Source: Fimenecus sp045613065 (GTDB lineage: Bacteria; Bacillota; Clostridia; Oscillospirales; Acutalibacteraceae). From it: DNA of 42,418 nucleotides. The translations under genes were made by a program, and so were the position numbers. The notes below the pieces were generated by a model. The model did no database searches and was not told where the DNA came from. It saw only the letters and a list, made by a program, of their open reading frames with translations. Positions within the stretch are counted from its first letter, which is position 1, and the number at the start of each line of letters is the position of its first letter. Location: contig JAZLAH010000045.1 in the NCBI GenBank assembly GCA_045613065.1, positions 1-42,418 of the forward strand, written 5' to 3'. Positions 6,950 to 15,641 of the stretch are shown here, one piece after another.

Positions 6950-9042
6950 ACAATTGCCTCCCTATTGAGTGATGTACCTTCATAATATTTTTCAAGAATT
7001 GCTTTATAACCATAGCCTTCTGATGCAAGTTGTTTTGCACCTGCCTGGCTCATACCGATACCATATCCTTGACCAAATGTTTTTACTATAAATCTTGACT
7101 GGTCTGCTTCATAAGTAATTGTGAAACAAAGAGATGGTAAATCAACCGGATTCAATACATTCATTCTGAATTCAATACCTGTCATTTCCATACCATTAAA
7201 TGAAACTTGTGATACATAACCTGATTCAGCTGAAACAGATGAATTATGAGCTTTTACAACAATCCATTCAGAAGGATTATCTGAAAGAACGACTGAGCTG
7301 TTATTTTTAGTCAAAAGTGCCTTCATTTCTTCTACTGAATATATTTTTTCAGTAATAAAATCTCTTGTATTAGAATCTGTAGCACCATCAATTACTATAC
7401 TCTTAAGGTAAGGTAATTTCATTGACATATCGAAAGGTGAACCTGCTGTAAGACCATGGTAAATAGGAAGAGCAAGTGCATTTTCAAATGTGAGGTATTC
7501 ACCATATACATCCTCAACAGCACTCATTACAATACTACTATAATTTTCGGAAATTCTTACGCCTTCAAGATTAAACCCATTACCAAGGAATTTAAGACAA
7601 GAATATGCTGCAACAACATGTGCTTTAACAGCTTCAATTCTATAACCTGAACTTAATTCAGCTGTAACAAGTCTTGCAAGGGCAACTTTAGGGTCAATTC
7701 TTTCACCATTAACTGTTATGTATTCTGGCGTAACACCATTTACAGCAGTAGCTTTAGCAGCAATTTCTGATTCTTCCATACTCAAAATTTCTGATACAAT
7801 ATAATCAGACAACTTCATAAGAGTTGGGTCATATGCCTGTACAGGTATATGTTCAGTAGTTGTTTCTGTCTGTGGAGTAGTAGTTGTACTTTCATACTCT
7901 GTAGTGGTTTCTTTATTAAAAATGGAACCAAAAGTGTCGCCTAATCCACCATTATTCTCTGTTTGAAATACAAGTCCGATTACTGCACAAAGAATAATTG
8001 CGATACCAACAACGATAGCTAAAATTGCTAAAGGCTTTTTATTTACTATTTTCTTATCTTCATCGGTAATTGCATTATCATCAGCAATTTCAATTCCAAC
8101 ACTTCTCTTGCCTGATGCTTTTTCAGCAACAAGTTCAATTAATTCAAGAGCCGCACTTTCTACAAGGTCTTTTTCTGTTTCATTTTCTGACATATAAAGT
8201 TTTCTTACAAGAGCTGTATCATCCTTTGAAACAGCAATACAAATATATTTCAAATCACCATTTGAATAAATATCACTGATACATGCTCCAATATTAGCTG
8301 CTGACAAATCAAGACTTGCTCGAGCAAGTTGAGCTGTATATTCTGTTGGATTAACTTTACCCTTATCCTCAACATATGGAGTGAAAATAAATGCATTATT
8401 AAAACCTTCAACAGAGTTTCCACAACTTTTAAGGACTTCTGCATTTCTTGTTCCATTAACAGCAACAAGCGAATTTGACTCTAAAATACGGTTAACCGCG
8501 ATTGCAACTTGATCAGAAATAGACAACTCCATTTCCATATCATCAATCTCATAAGAAGAGACACGTTCGTATAAGAATGGTACTAATCCATTTCTTAAAA
8601 TCTCATCAATTCTATCATTATCAATTGGAAGAAGAACGAGATGTTGGTTTGAGCTTTCCATCGCCATACCTGAATACAAACCATCTTCACTAACAAAAAC
8701 AGTTGCAGGTTCAGGAAATGCAGAATAAGCTTTTTTCTTTTTATCATCAAGTTCTAATGATTCAATTTTATTAAGAACAGCAGAATTATAAACAACATCT
8801 GTTCCAAAAGCCTGAATCAATGCATTTTTAAATTTTAAATAATTTTTTTCATCAACAGCTGTAATAACAAGTCCTTCATTTTCAAGAGCACCTTGTAAAG
8901 CAACAAACATTTCCCTAATATCTTCAAATTCTGTGAAATTGCAATCATCAGTAAATGGTTTGATACTGCTTTCTAATCTTGCCTGAAAACGAGTAAAGGA
9001 CATATTTTTGTCAACATTAAGTGCTAACACATTAGTTTTCAT
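6946..9042 (-). CDS. Membrane protein fusing a degenerate CinA-like module to a SpoIID/LytB domain
   Basis: About 698 residues. The N-terminal 310 residues are cytosolic. Residues 40-160 resemble the CinA/MoCF domain (GALENEGLVIT, then FPEPATVFVSEDGLYSG and HLVLLP in the positions of the CinA segments FPxGATVL...GTAPG and VILLPGPP), but GGLGPTxDD is replaced by AVDEKNY and GPP is lost. Residues 180-305 resemble a worn PncC domain without AESCTGG. A transmembrane helix (336-359) and a Thr/Glu linker (378-400) lead to an extracellular SpoIID domain. There TAELSSGYRIEAVKAHVVAA keeps the likely catalytic Glu (about 462), but the GHGVGMSQYGA motif reads GYGIGMSQAGA, with His changed to Tyr. SpoIID is a peptidoglycan lytic enzyme of spore engulfment. 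The ATG at 9042 is chosen for the GAGAGG 9 nt upstream. The SpoIID call is firm; the CinA ancestry was read by eye. Confidence 0.85.
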   Translation of the reverse strand: MKTNVLALNVDKNMSFTRFQARLESSIKPFTDDCNFTEFEDIREMFVALQGALENEGLVITAVDEKNYLKFKNALIQAFGTDVVYNSAVLNKIESLELDDKKKKAYSAFPEPATVFVSEDGLYSGMAMESSNQHLVLLPIDNDRIDEILRNGLVPFLYERVSSYEIDDMEMELSISDQVAIAVNRILESNSLVAVNGTRNAEVLKSCGNSVEGFNNAFIFTPYVEDKGKVNPTEYTAQLARASLDLSAANIGACISDIYSNGDLKYICIAVSKDDTALVRKLYMSENETEKDLVESAALELIELVAEKASGKRSVGIEIADDNAITDEDKKIVNKKPLAILAIVVGIAIILCAVIGLVFQTENNGGLGDTFGSIFNKETTTEYESTTTTPQTETTTEHIPVQAYDPTLMKLSDYIVSEILSMEESEIAAKATAVNGVTPEYITVNGERIDPKVALARLVTAELSSGYRIEAVKAHVVAAYSCLKFLGNGFNLEGVRISENYSSIVMSAVEDVYGEYLTFENALALPIYHGLTAGSPFDMSMKLPYLKSIVIDGATDSNTRDFITEKIYSVEEMKALLTKNNSSVVLSDNPSEWIVVKAHNSSVSAESGYVSQVSFNGMEMTGIEFRMNVLNPVDLPSLCFTITYEADQSRFIVKTFGQGYGIGMSQAGAKQLASEGYGYKAILEKYYEGTSLNREAIV

Positions 9043-9079
9043 TTCCAAAAACCTCTCTTCTTCCCTACTTTTTTCTTAT

Positions 9080-10339
9080 TTATTCTGCAAATGGATTATT
9101 ACTCTTATTATCATACCACGCTTGTGGATATTCAGGTGATGCATTAAGAGTAGCAGAACTTACATCAACCTCTGCAGATTCGTTCTCACGAACTAATCTA
9201 CCCATAACAACAAGTTTTGCACCTTCAAATTCATTTGATGATGTAACAAGTGTTATAATTTTATCATCTGTCTGTACTGAAACATCTATATTTATAATAC
9301 TTTTAGATTTTACTTTATTTATAAACTCGCTGAATTTCGCATCTGAAATAAAGTCAGTTGTTGTATAACTGAAACCATTATCCTCTATAGGATTGCTTGT
9401 TGAAATAAAAGCCGCAAAGACCTTAAAAGTATATGTTTCATAAAGTGTACTAAATTCAATTAATGGTGATTTCTTATATCCATCAACAGTTTTGTACTGT
9501 TCAAGAGATGCAAACATAAGATTGTTTGACATATACGGACCATAAATTATGGTATTATCATCAAGACCTTGTGTATGGTTTTTGTAATCCATATACGGAC
9601 AACCATATTGACTTAAATTTTTGTAAAAATCCCTGGATGAATAGTATTCGTTATCATCACCCTGCACAATTTGAACATCAAGATTGGTGTTGTTAATTTT
9701 AAGCCAACCTATTAAATCTTGATTAACATAGTAAAGATATGCATATTTTGAATTCATTCCTGTCGGAAAATCTGTACCTGAACTTTGTGCATAAGCATCT
9801 TTCCACGCTTCAGCATATTTATTATCCTGTAGTTTATCTACCGTGGCAATTTGGCCACTTGCATCCATAGATTTCTGTTGATACTCAACAAAAACGCCAA
9901 CAATACCAACAATACAGCAGATAATCAGGATAAGTGATATATCCATTGCAACCTTTTGAATTATATCTTTCCCACTATCAGCTTTTACTGGAATAAAAAA
10001 CTTTACAAAATCTGCAAAAATCTCTTTAAACGTTTTTATTCTTTTCCTTGGTACAACAGAAGCAATTTGACTTTCCACCACAACAGATGCAAATTCCACA
10101 TCTCTTTTAGGTTCAGCCTCATTAAATGTGAATTGATCAGTAATGTCAATAAACACTTTTCCGTTTTCTACAATTGATTTTCCCTCAACGGTAGAAATGT
10201 TCACATTTTTATCAGGTTGCGTTGCAGTATTTTCAGCTATTGCGTCAACTTTTGTTTCAGATAAATCATCTTCAATACCAAGACCCGAACGGAGCTTATC
10301 AAAAGAAAGCATTTTTTTATTGTTTTCTTTTTTACTCAT
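9080..10339 (-). CDS. Catalytically dead class B sortase paralogue
   Basis: A 419-residue membrane protein with a long, charged cytosolic N-terminus (1-127), one transmembrane helix (128-151) and an external sortase B fold (200-390). It aligns throughout with the neighbouring sortase: GWLKINNTNLDVQIVQ, DNEYYSSRDF, DNTIIYGPYMSNNLMFASL, PLIEFSTLYETYTFKVFAAF, ITLVTSSNEF, KLVVMGRLVRE. The catalytic His of YGHN is Pro268 and the catalytic Cys of TLxTC is Ser367; Arg381 is kept. Transpeptidation should therefore be impossible, although the fold is well conserved. It shares a C-terminal tail with its neighbour (VDVS...PEYPQAWYD...NPF). The start codon overlaps the upstream sortase stop by 1 bp. It may be a binding or scaffold protein; that is inference. 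Confidence 0.85.
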   Translation of the reverse strand: MSKKENNKKMLSFDKLRSGLGIEDDLSETKVDAIAENTATQPDKNVNISTVEGKSIVENGKVFIDITDQFTFNEAEPKRDVEFASVVVESQIASVVPRKRIKTFKEIFADFVKFFIPVKADSGKDIIQKVAMDISLILIICCIVGIVGVFVEYQQKSMDASGQIATVDKLQDNKYAEAWKDAYAQSSGTDFPTGMNSKYAYLYYVNQDLIGWLKINNTNLDVQIVQGDDNEYYSSRDFYKNLSQYGCPYMDYKNHTQGLDDNTIIYGPYMSNNLMFASLEQYKTVDGYKKSPLIEFSTLYETYTFKVFAAFISTSNPIEDNGFSYTTTDFISDAKFSEFINKVKSKSIINIDVSVQTDDKIITLVTSSNEFEGAKLVVMGRLVRENESAEVDVSSATLNASPEYPQAWYDNKSNNPFAE

Positions 10340-11298
10340 TATTTTTTAACCTCGGTAAAATATGTTTTTTCATCATTTATGAATGGATTTACTATACCAT
10401 GCTTATCATAATAAATCTGTGGATATTTTGGATTTTCATTAATATATGCTTTTGATACATCAACTGTTGGGTCCTCACCTGGTCTTACTGCACGAGCAAC
10501 AACGATAATACCAGCCTGTGCACGATAATAAGAAGAACCACCTGATGAATAATTGTGTGGATATTTAGAATTTCCTTTGATATCAAAAGTTCTCATACAT
10601 GTTTGTAATGTAAGTAATTTGTCGCCCTCTTTAACATCAACACCAGTAAAATATAATGTACGTTTATTTAATTCATTAATATATTTTCCAAAGTTAGAAC
10701 CTTCCATATGAGGATATGTATAGTTAAAAACATATCCATTATCTTCATTTGGCAAACGATTTGTAATGATAACTGCATAAATCTTCCACTTGTAATACTT
10801 ATCAAGCGTATTAAATTCAATTACAGGATGTTCCTTATAATATTCAATATCTTCATAATGTGAAAGTTCTGAAAATACAACACCATCATTATAATTGTTA
10901 TGACCATAAATAACTGTATTTGCATCAAGATTTGTAGCATCATTCTTTTTATCCATAAAAATAGCGCCACAATAGTGTTTTTTCTGTTCAAAGTTATGAG
11001 TCATATAATATTCATTATCAATTGTCTGTACAACAGGAAAATCAATTGTTGTTCCTGGAATACTAATCCAACCAACTGTTTCAGGGTTCATTGCAACATA
11101 CTCTGAATAGTCAGGTCTTGGTTCAGGTTCTGTTGGTTCAATTGATTCTGTTGATTCTGTTGAATTATTAACATCAATATCGCTGTTATTATTCTTATCA
11201 ATGAAGAATTTTGTTAAAAATACTGCGCCAACAATCAAGATAACTGCAAGAACAGCAATTACTATTTTTTTGACATTTGCATTGTTTTTCTTTTCCAT
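10339..11298 (-). CDS. srtB: Class B sortase (active-site residues intact)
   Basis: A 319-residue membrane-anchored transpeptidase with an N-terminal transmembrane helix (11-32), a Glu/Ser/Pro-rich stalk (40-64) and a sortase B domain (65-275). The triad is complete: His133 in NTVIYGHN, Cys234 in LLTLQTC, Arg269 in VVARAVRPG. Class B sortases cleave a sorting signal and join the protein to peptidoglycan or build pili. No substrate with a C-terminal sorting signal is encoded in this window. A C-terminal extension (280-306, VDVSKAYINENPKYPQIYYD...NPF) recurs in the downstream dead paralogue. The gene lies 3 bp after pncC and has an AGGAG SD, inside the seven-gene operon. Confidence 0.9.
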   Translation of the reverse strand: MEKKNNANVKKIVIAVLAVILIVGAVFLTKFFIDKNNNSDIDVNNSTESTESIEPTEPEPRPDYSEYVAMNPETVGWISIPGTTIDFPVVQTIDNEYYMTHNFEQKKHYCGAIFMDKKNDATNLDANTVIYGHNNYNDGVVFSELSHYEDIEYYKEHPVIEFNTLDKYYKWKIYAVIITNRLPNEDNGYVFNYTYPHMEGSNFGKYINELNKRTLYFTGVDVKEGDKLLTLQTCMRTFDIKGNSKYPHNYSSGGSSYYRAQAGIIVVARAVRPGEDPTVDVSKAYINENPKYPQIYYDKHGIVNPFINDEKTYFTEVKK

Positions 11299-11301
11299 AG
11301 T

Positions 11302-11781
11302 TTAATCTCCTATCATTTTAATTATCATTTTCAAGGCTTCATCGGAAGCACTTATTCGGTTACTGTTTCTTATATCGAACGTAAAGTTATTGTTCAGTCT
11401 CTTTATAACAGTTTCTTTTCCGTTCGATACTGCTAAATAAATCAAACCAACTGGTTTGCTTGTATTGTCTGAATTTGGTCCTGCAATTCCTGAAACAGAA
11501 ACTGCAATATCAACGTCGGATATCTTCAGTACACCCTCAACCATTTCACGAACAGTCTGTTCACTAACTGCACCATACTGAAGTAGTGTTTCTTTTTTTA
11601 CACCAAGAATACTTTCCTTAATCTCATTACTGTAACTCACAATGCCACAATTAAAAACTGCTGATGAACCGCTGACATCGGTAATCCGTTTTGCAATTAG
11701 ACCACCTGTACAGGATTCAGCACATGCCATAACAAGATTCTTTTCAAGGAGCAAAGCTACAACTTTTTCTTCAAGTTTCAT
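11302..11781 (-). CDS. pncC: Nicotinamide-nucleotide amidase, stand-alone CinA C-terminal domain
   Basis: A 159-residue protein equal to the C-terminal domain of CinA. Signature AESCTGGLIA carries the catalytic Ser (residue 23), followed by SGSSAVFNCGIVSYSN, GAVSEQTVREM and VSGIAGPNSDNTSKPVGLIYLAV. PncC deamidates NMN to nicotinate mononucleotide, salvaging NAD breakdown products released by, for example, DNA ligase. The N-terminal CinA pyrophosphatase domain is absent from this gene, yet a degenerate CinA-like module appears two genes downstream, fused to SpoIID. Spacing is 3 bp to the sortase and 9 bp to thiI, and the SD TAGGAG is good. Confidence 0.93.
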   Translation of the reverse strand: MKLEEKVVALLLEKNLVMACAESCTGGLIAKRITDVSGSSAVFNCGIVSYSNEIKESILGVKKETLLQYGAVSEQTVREMVEGVLKISDVDIAVSVSGIAGPNSDNTSKPVGLIYLAVSNGKETVIKRLNNNFTFDIRNSNRISASDEALKMIIKMIGD

Positions 11782-11790
11782 AACCTACTC

Positions 11791-12963
11791 CTAAAAGCAA
11801 ATATTGTTAATTGTTACATTTGCAAGTGCTCTCTCAATCAAACCTTCAACATCAAGTGCTTGTTCAGCCGTCTCGATAATTGAAATCTGTGGTTTTGTTT
11901 TAGGATGTTTTGGAGTGAAAACAGTACAACAATCTTCATATGGTTCAATGGATATATCAAAAGTATCAATTTTTCTTGAGACCTTAATGATTTCATCCTT
12001 ATCAAGACCAATAAGTGGTCTAAATACAGGCATCCCAACAACTGCATCTGTACAAGCAAGAGCATTTAATGTCTGACTCGCAACCTGACCGAGACTTTCA
12101 CCTGTTATGAGTGCTTTTGAGTCTTCCTTCTCAGCAATCCTCTGAGCAATTCTCATCATGAATCTTCTCATAACCAAAGTGAACAATTCTTCAGGACACT
12201 TATCTCTGATTTCTTCCTGAATTTCAGTAAATCCTACAGTTAACAAACAAATGTTACCGCTATACTTTGAAACCTTACGAAGAAGATTATGAACCTTTTC
12301 TTCAGACTGAGGTGATGTATATGGTGGAGAAGCAAAATGAATTGCATTAAGTACAAGTCCTCGTTTTGCCATCATATATGCAGCAACAGGACTATCAATT
12401 CCACCTGAAATGAGTATTGAAGCCTTACCTGCTGTTCCTGTTGGCATTCCACCTGCACCTTTAGTCTGATTACCACGGATAAAAGCAAATTTTTCTCTTA
12501 TCTCAATAGTAACAAGAATATCAGGATTTCTCACATCAACTTTAAGGTGTGGAAACTTACTTAAAATTGCACCACCTACCTGAGCAGAAATCTCTGGTGA
12601 TTTCAATGGAAACTTTTTATCAGAACGCTTACCCTCAACTTTGAATGTTCTTGCATTTTTCAACTGTTCAGCAAGATACGCAGGCGCTTGTTCAAGTATT
12701 ACTTCCATATCCTTTTCAACCTGTAAAGCTCTTGAATACGCTGCAATACCAAAAACACGGCTGATTCTGTCACATACCTCATCCATATCTATGTAATCTT
12801 CCATTGGTACAACAGATACTGTAGATTGTTCTTTTCTGTATTCAAATTCACCAAGGGGTTTAATTCGTTTACGAATATTTTTTATTAATATATCTTCAAA
12901 TGTAGAACGGTTCAAACCTTTTAAAGCAAGTTCACCATTCTTAATCAATATAATTTCTTTCAT
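11791..12963 (-). CDS. thiI: tRNA 4-thiouridine synthase ThiI (sulfurtransferase)
   Basis: A 390-residue protein with an N-terminal ferredoxin-like region (MKEIILIKNGELALKG), a THUMP domain (about 60-165) and a PP-loop ATPase domain. ILISGGIDSPVAAYM (SGGIDS at 186-191) is the adenylation loop, and YEDCCTVFTPKHP holds the conserved catalytic Cys. It adenylates U8 of tRNA and inserts sulfur delivered by a cysteine desulfurase, here encoded immediately upstream. The rhodanese domain of the E. coli enzyme is missing, as is usual in Firmicutes. The ATG at 12963 is used because AGGAG lies 6 nt away; the ATG two codons earlier abuts the SD. Confidence 0.95.
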   Translation of the reverse strand: MKEIILIKNGELALKGLNRSTFEDILIKNIRKRIKPLGEFEYRKEQSTVSVVPMEDYIDMDEVCDRISRVFGIAAYSRALQVEKDMEVILEQAPAYLAEQLKNARTFKVEGKRSDKKFPLKSPEISAQVGGAILSKFPHLKVDVRNPDILVTIEIREKFAFIRGNQTKGAGGMPTGTAGKASILISGGIDSPVAAYMMAKRGLVLNAIHFASPPYTSPQSEEKVHNLLRKVSKYSGNICLLTVGFTEIQEEIRDKCPEELFTLVMRRFMMRIAQRIAEKEDSKALITGESLGQVASQTLNALACTDAVVGMPVFRPLIGLDKDEIIKVSRKIDTFDISIEPYEDCCTVFTPKHPKTKPQISIIETAEQALDVEGLIERALANVTINNICF

Positions 12964-12965
12964 AT

Positions 12966-14108
12966 TCATCTCCTGACACGATTAACAGTTTCTTTTATTC
13001 CATTATACAATATTTCCATATCATTTTCCGTGGTAAATTTTGACAAGCTTATTCTTATTGCACTATCAATGTTTTTAGGTGAAACTCCCATAGCAGTAAG
13101 AACATTACTTCGATGCCCTTTCGAACAGGCTGAACCTGCTGAAACATAAATTCCAATAGAAGATAATGAGTTGAGCATAACCTGTGACGGTACACCCTCA
13201 ACAGAAATATTGATAATATATGGCAAAGCATCTTCAGGTGAGTTTACATAAACCTTATCAATAGTGTTTATTTTATTTATGAAACAATCTCTTACACCTT
13301 TAACATCATGATAATTTTTATCAATATTTCCAATATCACTGACAGCTTCACCGAAAGCACAAATTGCAGGCATTGGTTCAGTTCCTGAAATCAATCCACT
13401 TTCCTGACCACCACCAACAATGTGTGGAAGAATACGAATGCCATTACTTACAAATAATGCACCAGCACCTTTTACACCATGGATTTTGTGAGCACTCATA
13501 CTCATAAGGTCGATACCAAGCTTTTTAGGTTTTAATGAAATTTTCCCAAAAGCCTGAACAGCATCACAATGGAAATATGCTTTTGATTTATTGTCCTTTA
13601 TAATACCTTTAATCTTTGAAATATCCTGAATTGAGCCAACCTCATTATTAACTGCCATAATGCTGACAAGAATCGTATTTGCATCAACCGCATTAGAAAG
13701 TTCATCGAGGCTGATTTTACCATTGGAATCCGGCTTTAAATAAACAACTTCATAGCCTTGTTCCTCAAGAGTTTCAAAGCACTTAAGCACGCTTGGATGT
13801 TCAAACAATGTGGTAATTACTTTTTTGCCGTCACGACGACGAGCTTTTTCAGTGCCAAAAATTGCTGTATTATTAGCAACCGTTCCACTTGATGTGAAAA
13901 GCACCTCATTTTCCTGACAACCAAGAAAGGATGAAACAGTTCTACGAGCATTATCTAATTCCTTTTTTGCACCGAATCCACAATTGTGCAGCGAAGACGG
14001 ATTACCAAAGTTTTCATTCATCATTTCAAGTGCTTTTTTTACCGCCTTTTCACACGGTTTTGTCGTTGCACTATTATCAAGATAAACGTTCACATTCTTC
14101 GCCCCCAT
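12966..14108 (-). CDS. Cysteine desulfurase (NifS/IscS family), partner of ThiI
   Basis: A 380-residue PLP enzyme that removes sulfur from cysteine. VYLDNSATTKP opens the family, NFGNPSSLHNCG follows, HCDAVQAFGK and MSAHKIHGVKG carry the PLP Lys (208), and SAGSACSKGHRSN holds the mobile persulfide Cys (328). The position directly before thiI points to tRNA thiolation (the NifZ/ThiI pairing of B. subtilis), with general Fe-S supply as an alternative. It is the first gene of the seven-gene run and has a strong promoter 20 bp upstream. The ATG at 14108 has no SD; a GTG at 14093 with GGGGG 8 nt before it would give the more typical MNVYLDNSATT start. Confidence 0.93.
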   Translation of the reverse strand: MGAKNVNVYLDNSATTKPCEKAVKKALEMMNENFGNPSSLHNCGFGAKKELDNARRTVSSFLGCQENEVLFTSSGTVANNTAIFGTEKARRRDGKKVITTLFEHPSVLKCFETLEEQGYEVVYLKPDSNGKISLDELSNAVDANTILVSIMAVNNEVGSIQDISKIKGIIKDNKSKAYFHCDAVQAFGKISLKPKKLGIDLMSMSAHKIHGVKGAGALFVSNGIRILPHIVGGGQESGLISGTEPMPAICAFGEAVSDIGNIDKNYHDVKGVRDCFINKINTIDKVYVNSPEDALPYIINISVEGVPSQVMLNSLSSIGIYVSAGSACSKGHRSNVLTAMGVSPKNIDSAIRISLSKFTTENDMEILYNGIKETVNRVRR

Positions 14109-14129
14109 TTTACATACTTAAACATAGTA

Positions 14130-14158
14130 ATTATACTACATATTAAATCATTTGGCAA
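14130..14158 (-). promoter_or_regulatory. Sigma-A-type promoter of the desulfurase-to-galE operon
   Basis: TTGCCA, a 17-bp spacer and a perfect TATAAT on the minus strand, about 20 bp upstream of the first gene. No promoter of similar quality was noticed further into the run. Confidence 0.75.
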
Positions 14159-14238
14159 ATAAAAAATGCAAATTTTTCGAGTATATTTTTTAATTTTTTG
14201 TAAACAATATTTCCAAAAGTTTAAAGGAGTGCTTTATT

Positions 14239-15585
14239 TTGGAAAAAATGCCTTTTTTGACTCGTAAAAAAGCAAGAATTATACTATTCACCTCTTCACT
14301 TGTCATCGTATTGTTAATATCTTCTATCGTGCAGACTATTAAAGCAAACAAGTATGAACAAGAAGCAACGCTTTCAAAACAAATGGCTTTAACATCACTT
14401 GATGAAAACCTAAATAACATCTCAACAAATCTTGAAAAAACAATTTACGTCAGCACACCAACAATGTTGTCAAAGTTATCTGCAGAGTTATGGCGTGAAG
14501 CATCAAATGCAAAAACCTGTCTTTCAATGTTACCAACAGGCGAAAACACCATCTCTAACACATACAAATTCCTTTCTCAGGTTGGAGAGTTTGTTATGTC
14601 TCTTGAAAGAAAAAGTGCTTCAGGTGAAAAAATAACAGACAAGGAAAGAGAACAATTAAAAAACTTATACTCATTTTGTAACGACCTGAATGAGCAAATT
14701 AATCAAATGTGTCACGATATGCAAAATAGTAATTTCTCATTTGAAGAAATCAATTCGACTATTATGAATAATAACAGTGAAATAAAATTTGCAAGTCAGG
14801 GTTTTGAAGACACTGAACAAACAATGACAGATTTACCAACGCTCATTTACGACGGACCATTTTCAGACCATTTAACACAAAGTGAACCAAAATATTTAAA
14901 AAATCTTGAAAAAATAAGCAAAGAAAAGGCTTTTGAAATTGCAAAAAATATATGCATATCTGAAAAGGACAATCTTATTTTTTCGCACGAAGATGATGGT
15001 GATATTCCCTGCTATGTTTTCAAGGGTAAAAACTGCACAATCGCAATTACAAAACAAGGTGGTAAGCCTTGCTATATGTTAAGTTCTGAATTTTCAGGTG
15101 AAACAAAAATCAAGTATAGTGAAGCCATACGAAACGCTGAAAGTTTCCTGAAAAAAATCGGATACAAAGATATGAAAGAAAGTTATTATTTTACTGATGA
15201 TGGTATTTGTACAATAAATTTTGCTGCAACTAAAGACGGAATTATTTTGTACCCTGATTTAATTAAAGTTTCTGTTTGTCTTGAAAAAGGTAATGTTCTT
15301 TCTTTTGATGCATCAGGATATATTTCCAATCATATTGAACGAGATAATCTTAATGTCAGTTTATCAAAAGAACAAGCTGAAAATACATTGAATAATCAAT
15401 TAAAAATTATCGACACACAACTTTGTGTTATCCCAACAGAATGGTCAACAGAACAGTTATGTTATGAAATTCATTGTAAAACAGATGAAGGTCAGGATTT
15501 GCTTGTTTACATTGATTGTATGACCGGTGAAGAAGATAATATTCTCATATTGCTGTACAGTGATGGAGGAGTCCTGACAAAATAG
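14239..15585 (+). CDS. ypeB: Germination protein YpeB
   Basis: A 448-residue protein with an N-terminal membrane anchor (residues 10-33, after FLTRKKAR), a helical region with conserved ELWREASNAKTCLSMLP, and C-terminal PepSY-like repeats (YSEAIRNAESFLKKIGYKDM...; LSKEQAENTLNNQLK...). In Bacillus YpeB is an inner spore-membrane protein that stabilises and controls the cortex-lytic enzyme SleB. No sleB is adjacent here. The start is TTG at 14239 because AAAGGAGT lies 8 nt upstream; the first ATG (14248) would be 17 nt away. Divergent from the desulfurase operon across a 130-bp gap. Sporulation-specific expression is likely, but I saw no convincing sigma-G or sigma-F promoter. Confidence 0.88.
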   Translation: MEKMPFLTRKKARIILFTSSLVIVLLISSIVQTIKANKYEQEATLSKQMALTSLDENLNNISTNLEKTIYVSTPTMLSKLSAELWREASNAKTCLSMLPTGENTISNTYKFLSQVGEFVMSLERKSASGEKITDKEREQLKNLYSFCNDLNEQINQMCHDMQNSNFSFEEINSTIMNNNSEIKFASQGFEDTEQTMTDLPTLIYDGPFSDHLTQSEPKYLKNLEKISKEKAFEIAKNICISEKDNLIFSHEDDGDIPCYVFKGKNCTIAITKQGGKPCYMLSSEFSGETKIKYSEAIRNAESFLKKIGYKDMKESYYFTDDGICTINFAATKDGIILYPDLIKVSVCLEKGNVLSFDASGYISNHIERDNLNVSLSKEQAENTLNNQLKIIDTQLCVIPTEWSTEQLCYEIHCKTDEGQDLLVYIDCMTGEEDNILILLYSDGGVLTK

Positions 15586-15641
15586 TATAAATATAAATAT
15601 ATGGCAAATAATATAAACACAAACTTTTAGGAGGATAAAAA

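Noticed and set aside
11804..12076. 90-residue plus-strand open frame
   Set aside because: Antisense to thiI with no SD or family similarity.
14170..14225. Sigma-G or sigma-F promoter for ypeB
   Set aside because: GTATA and a later CAATATT are present, but spacing and the -10 match are poor.
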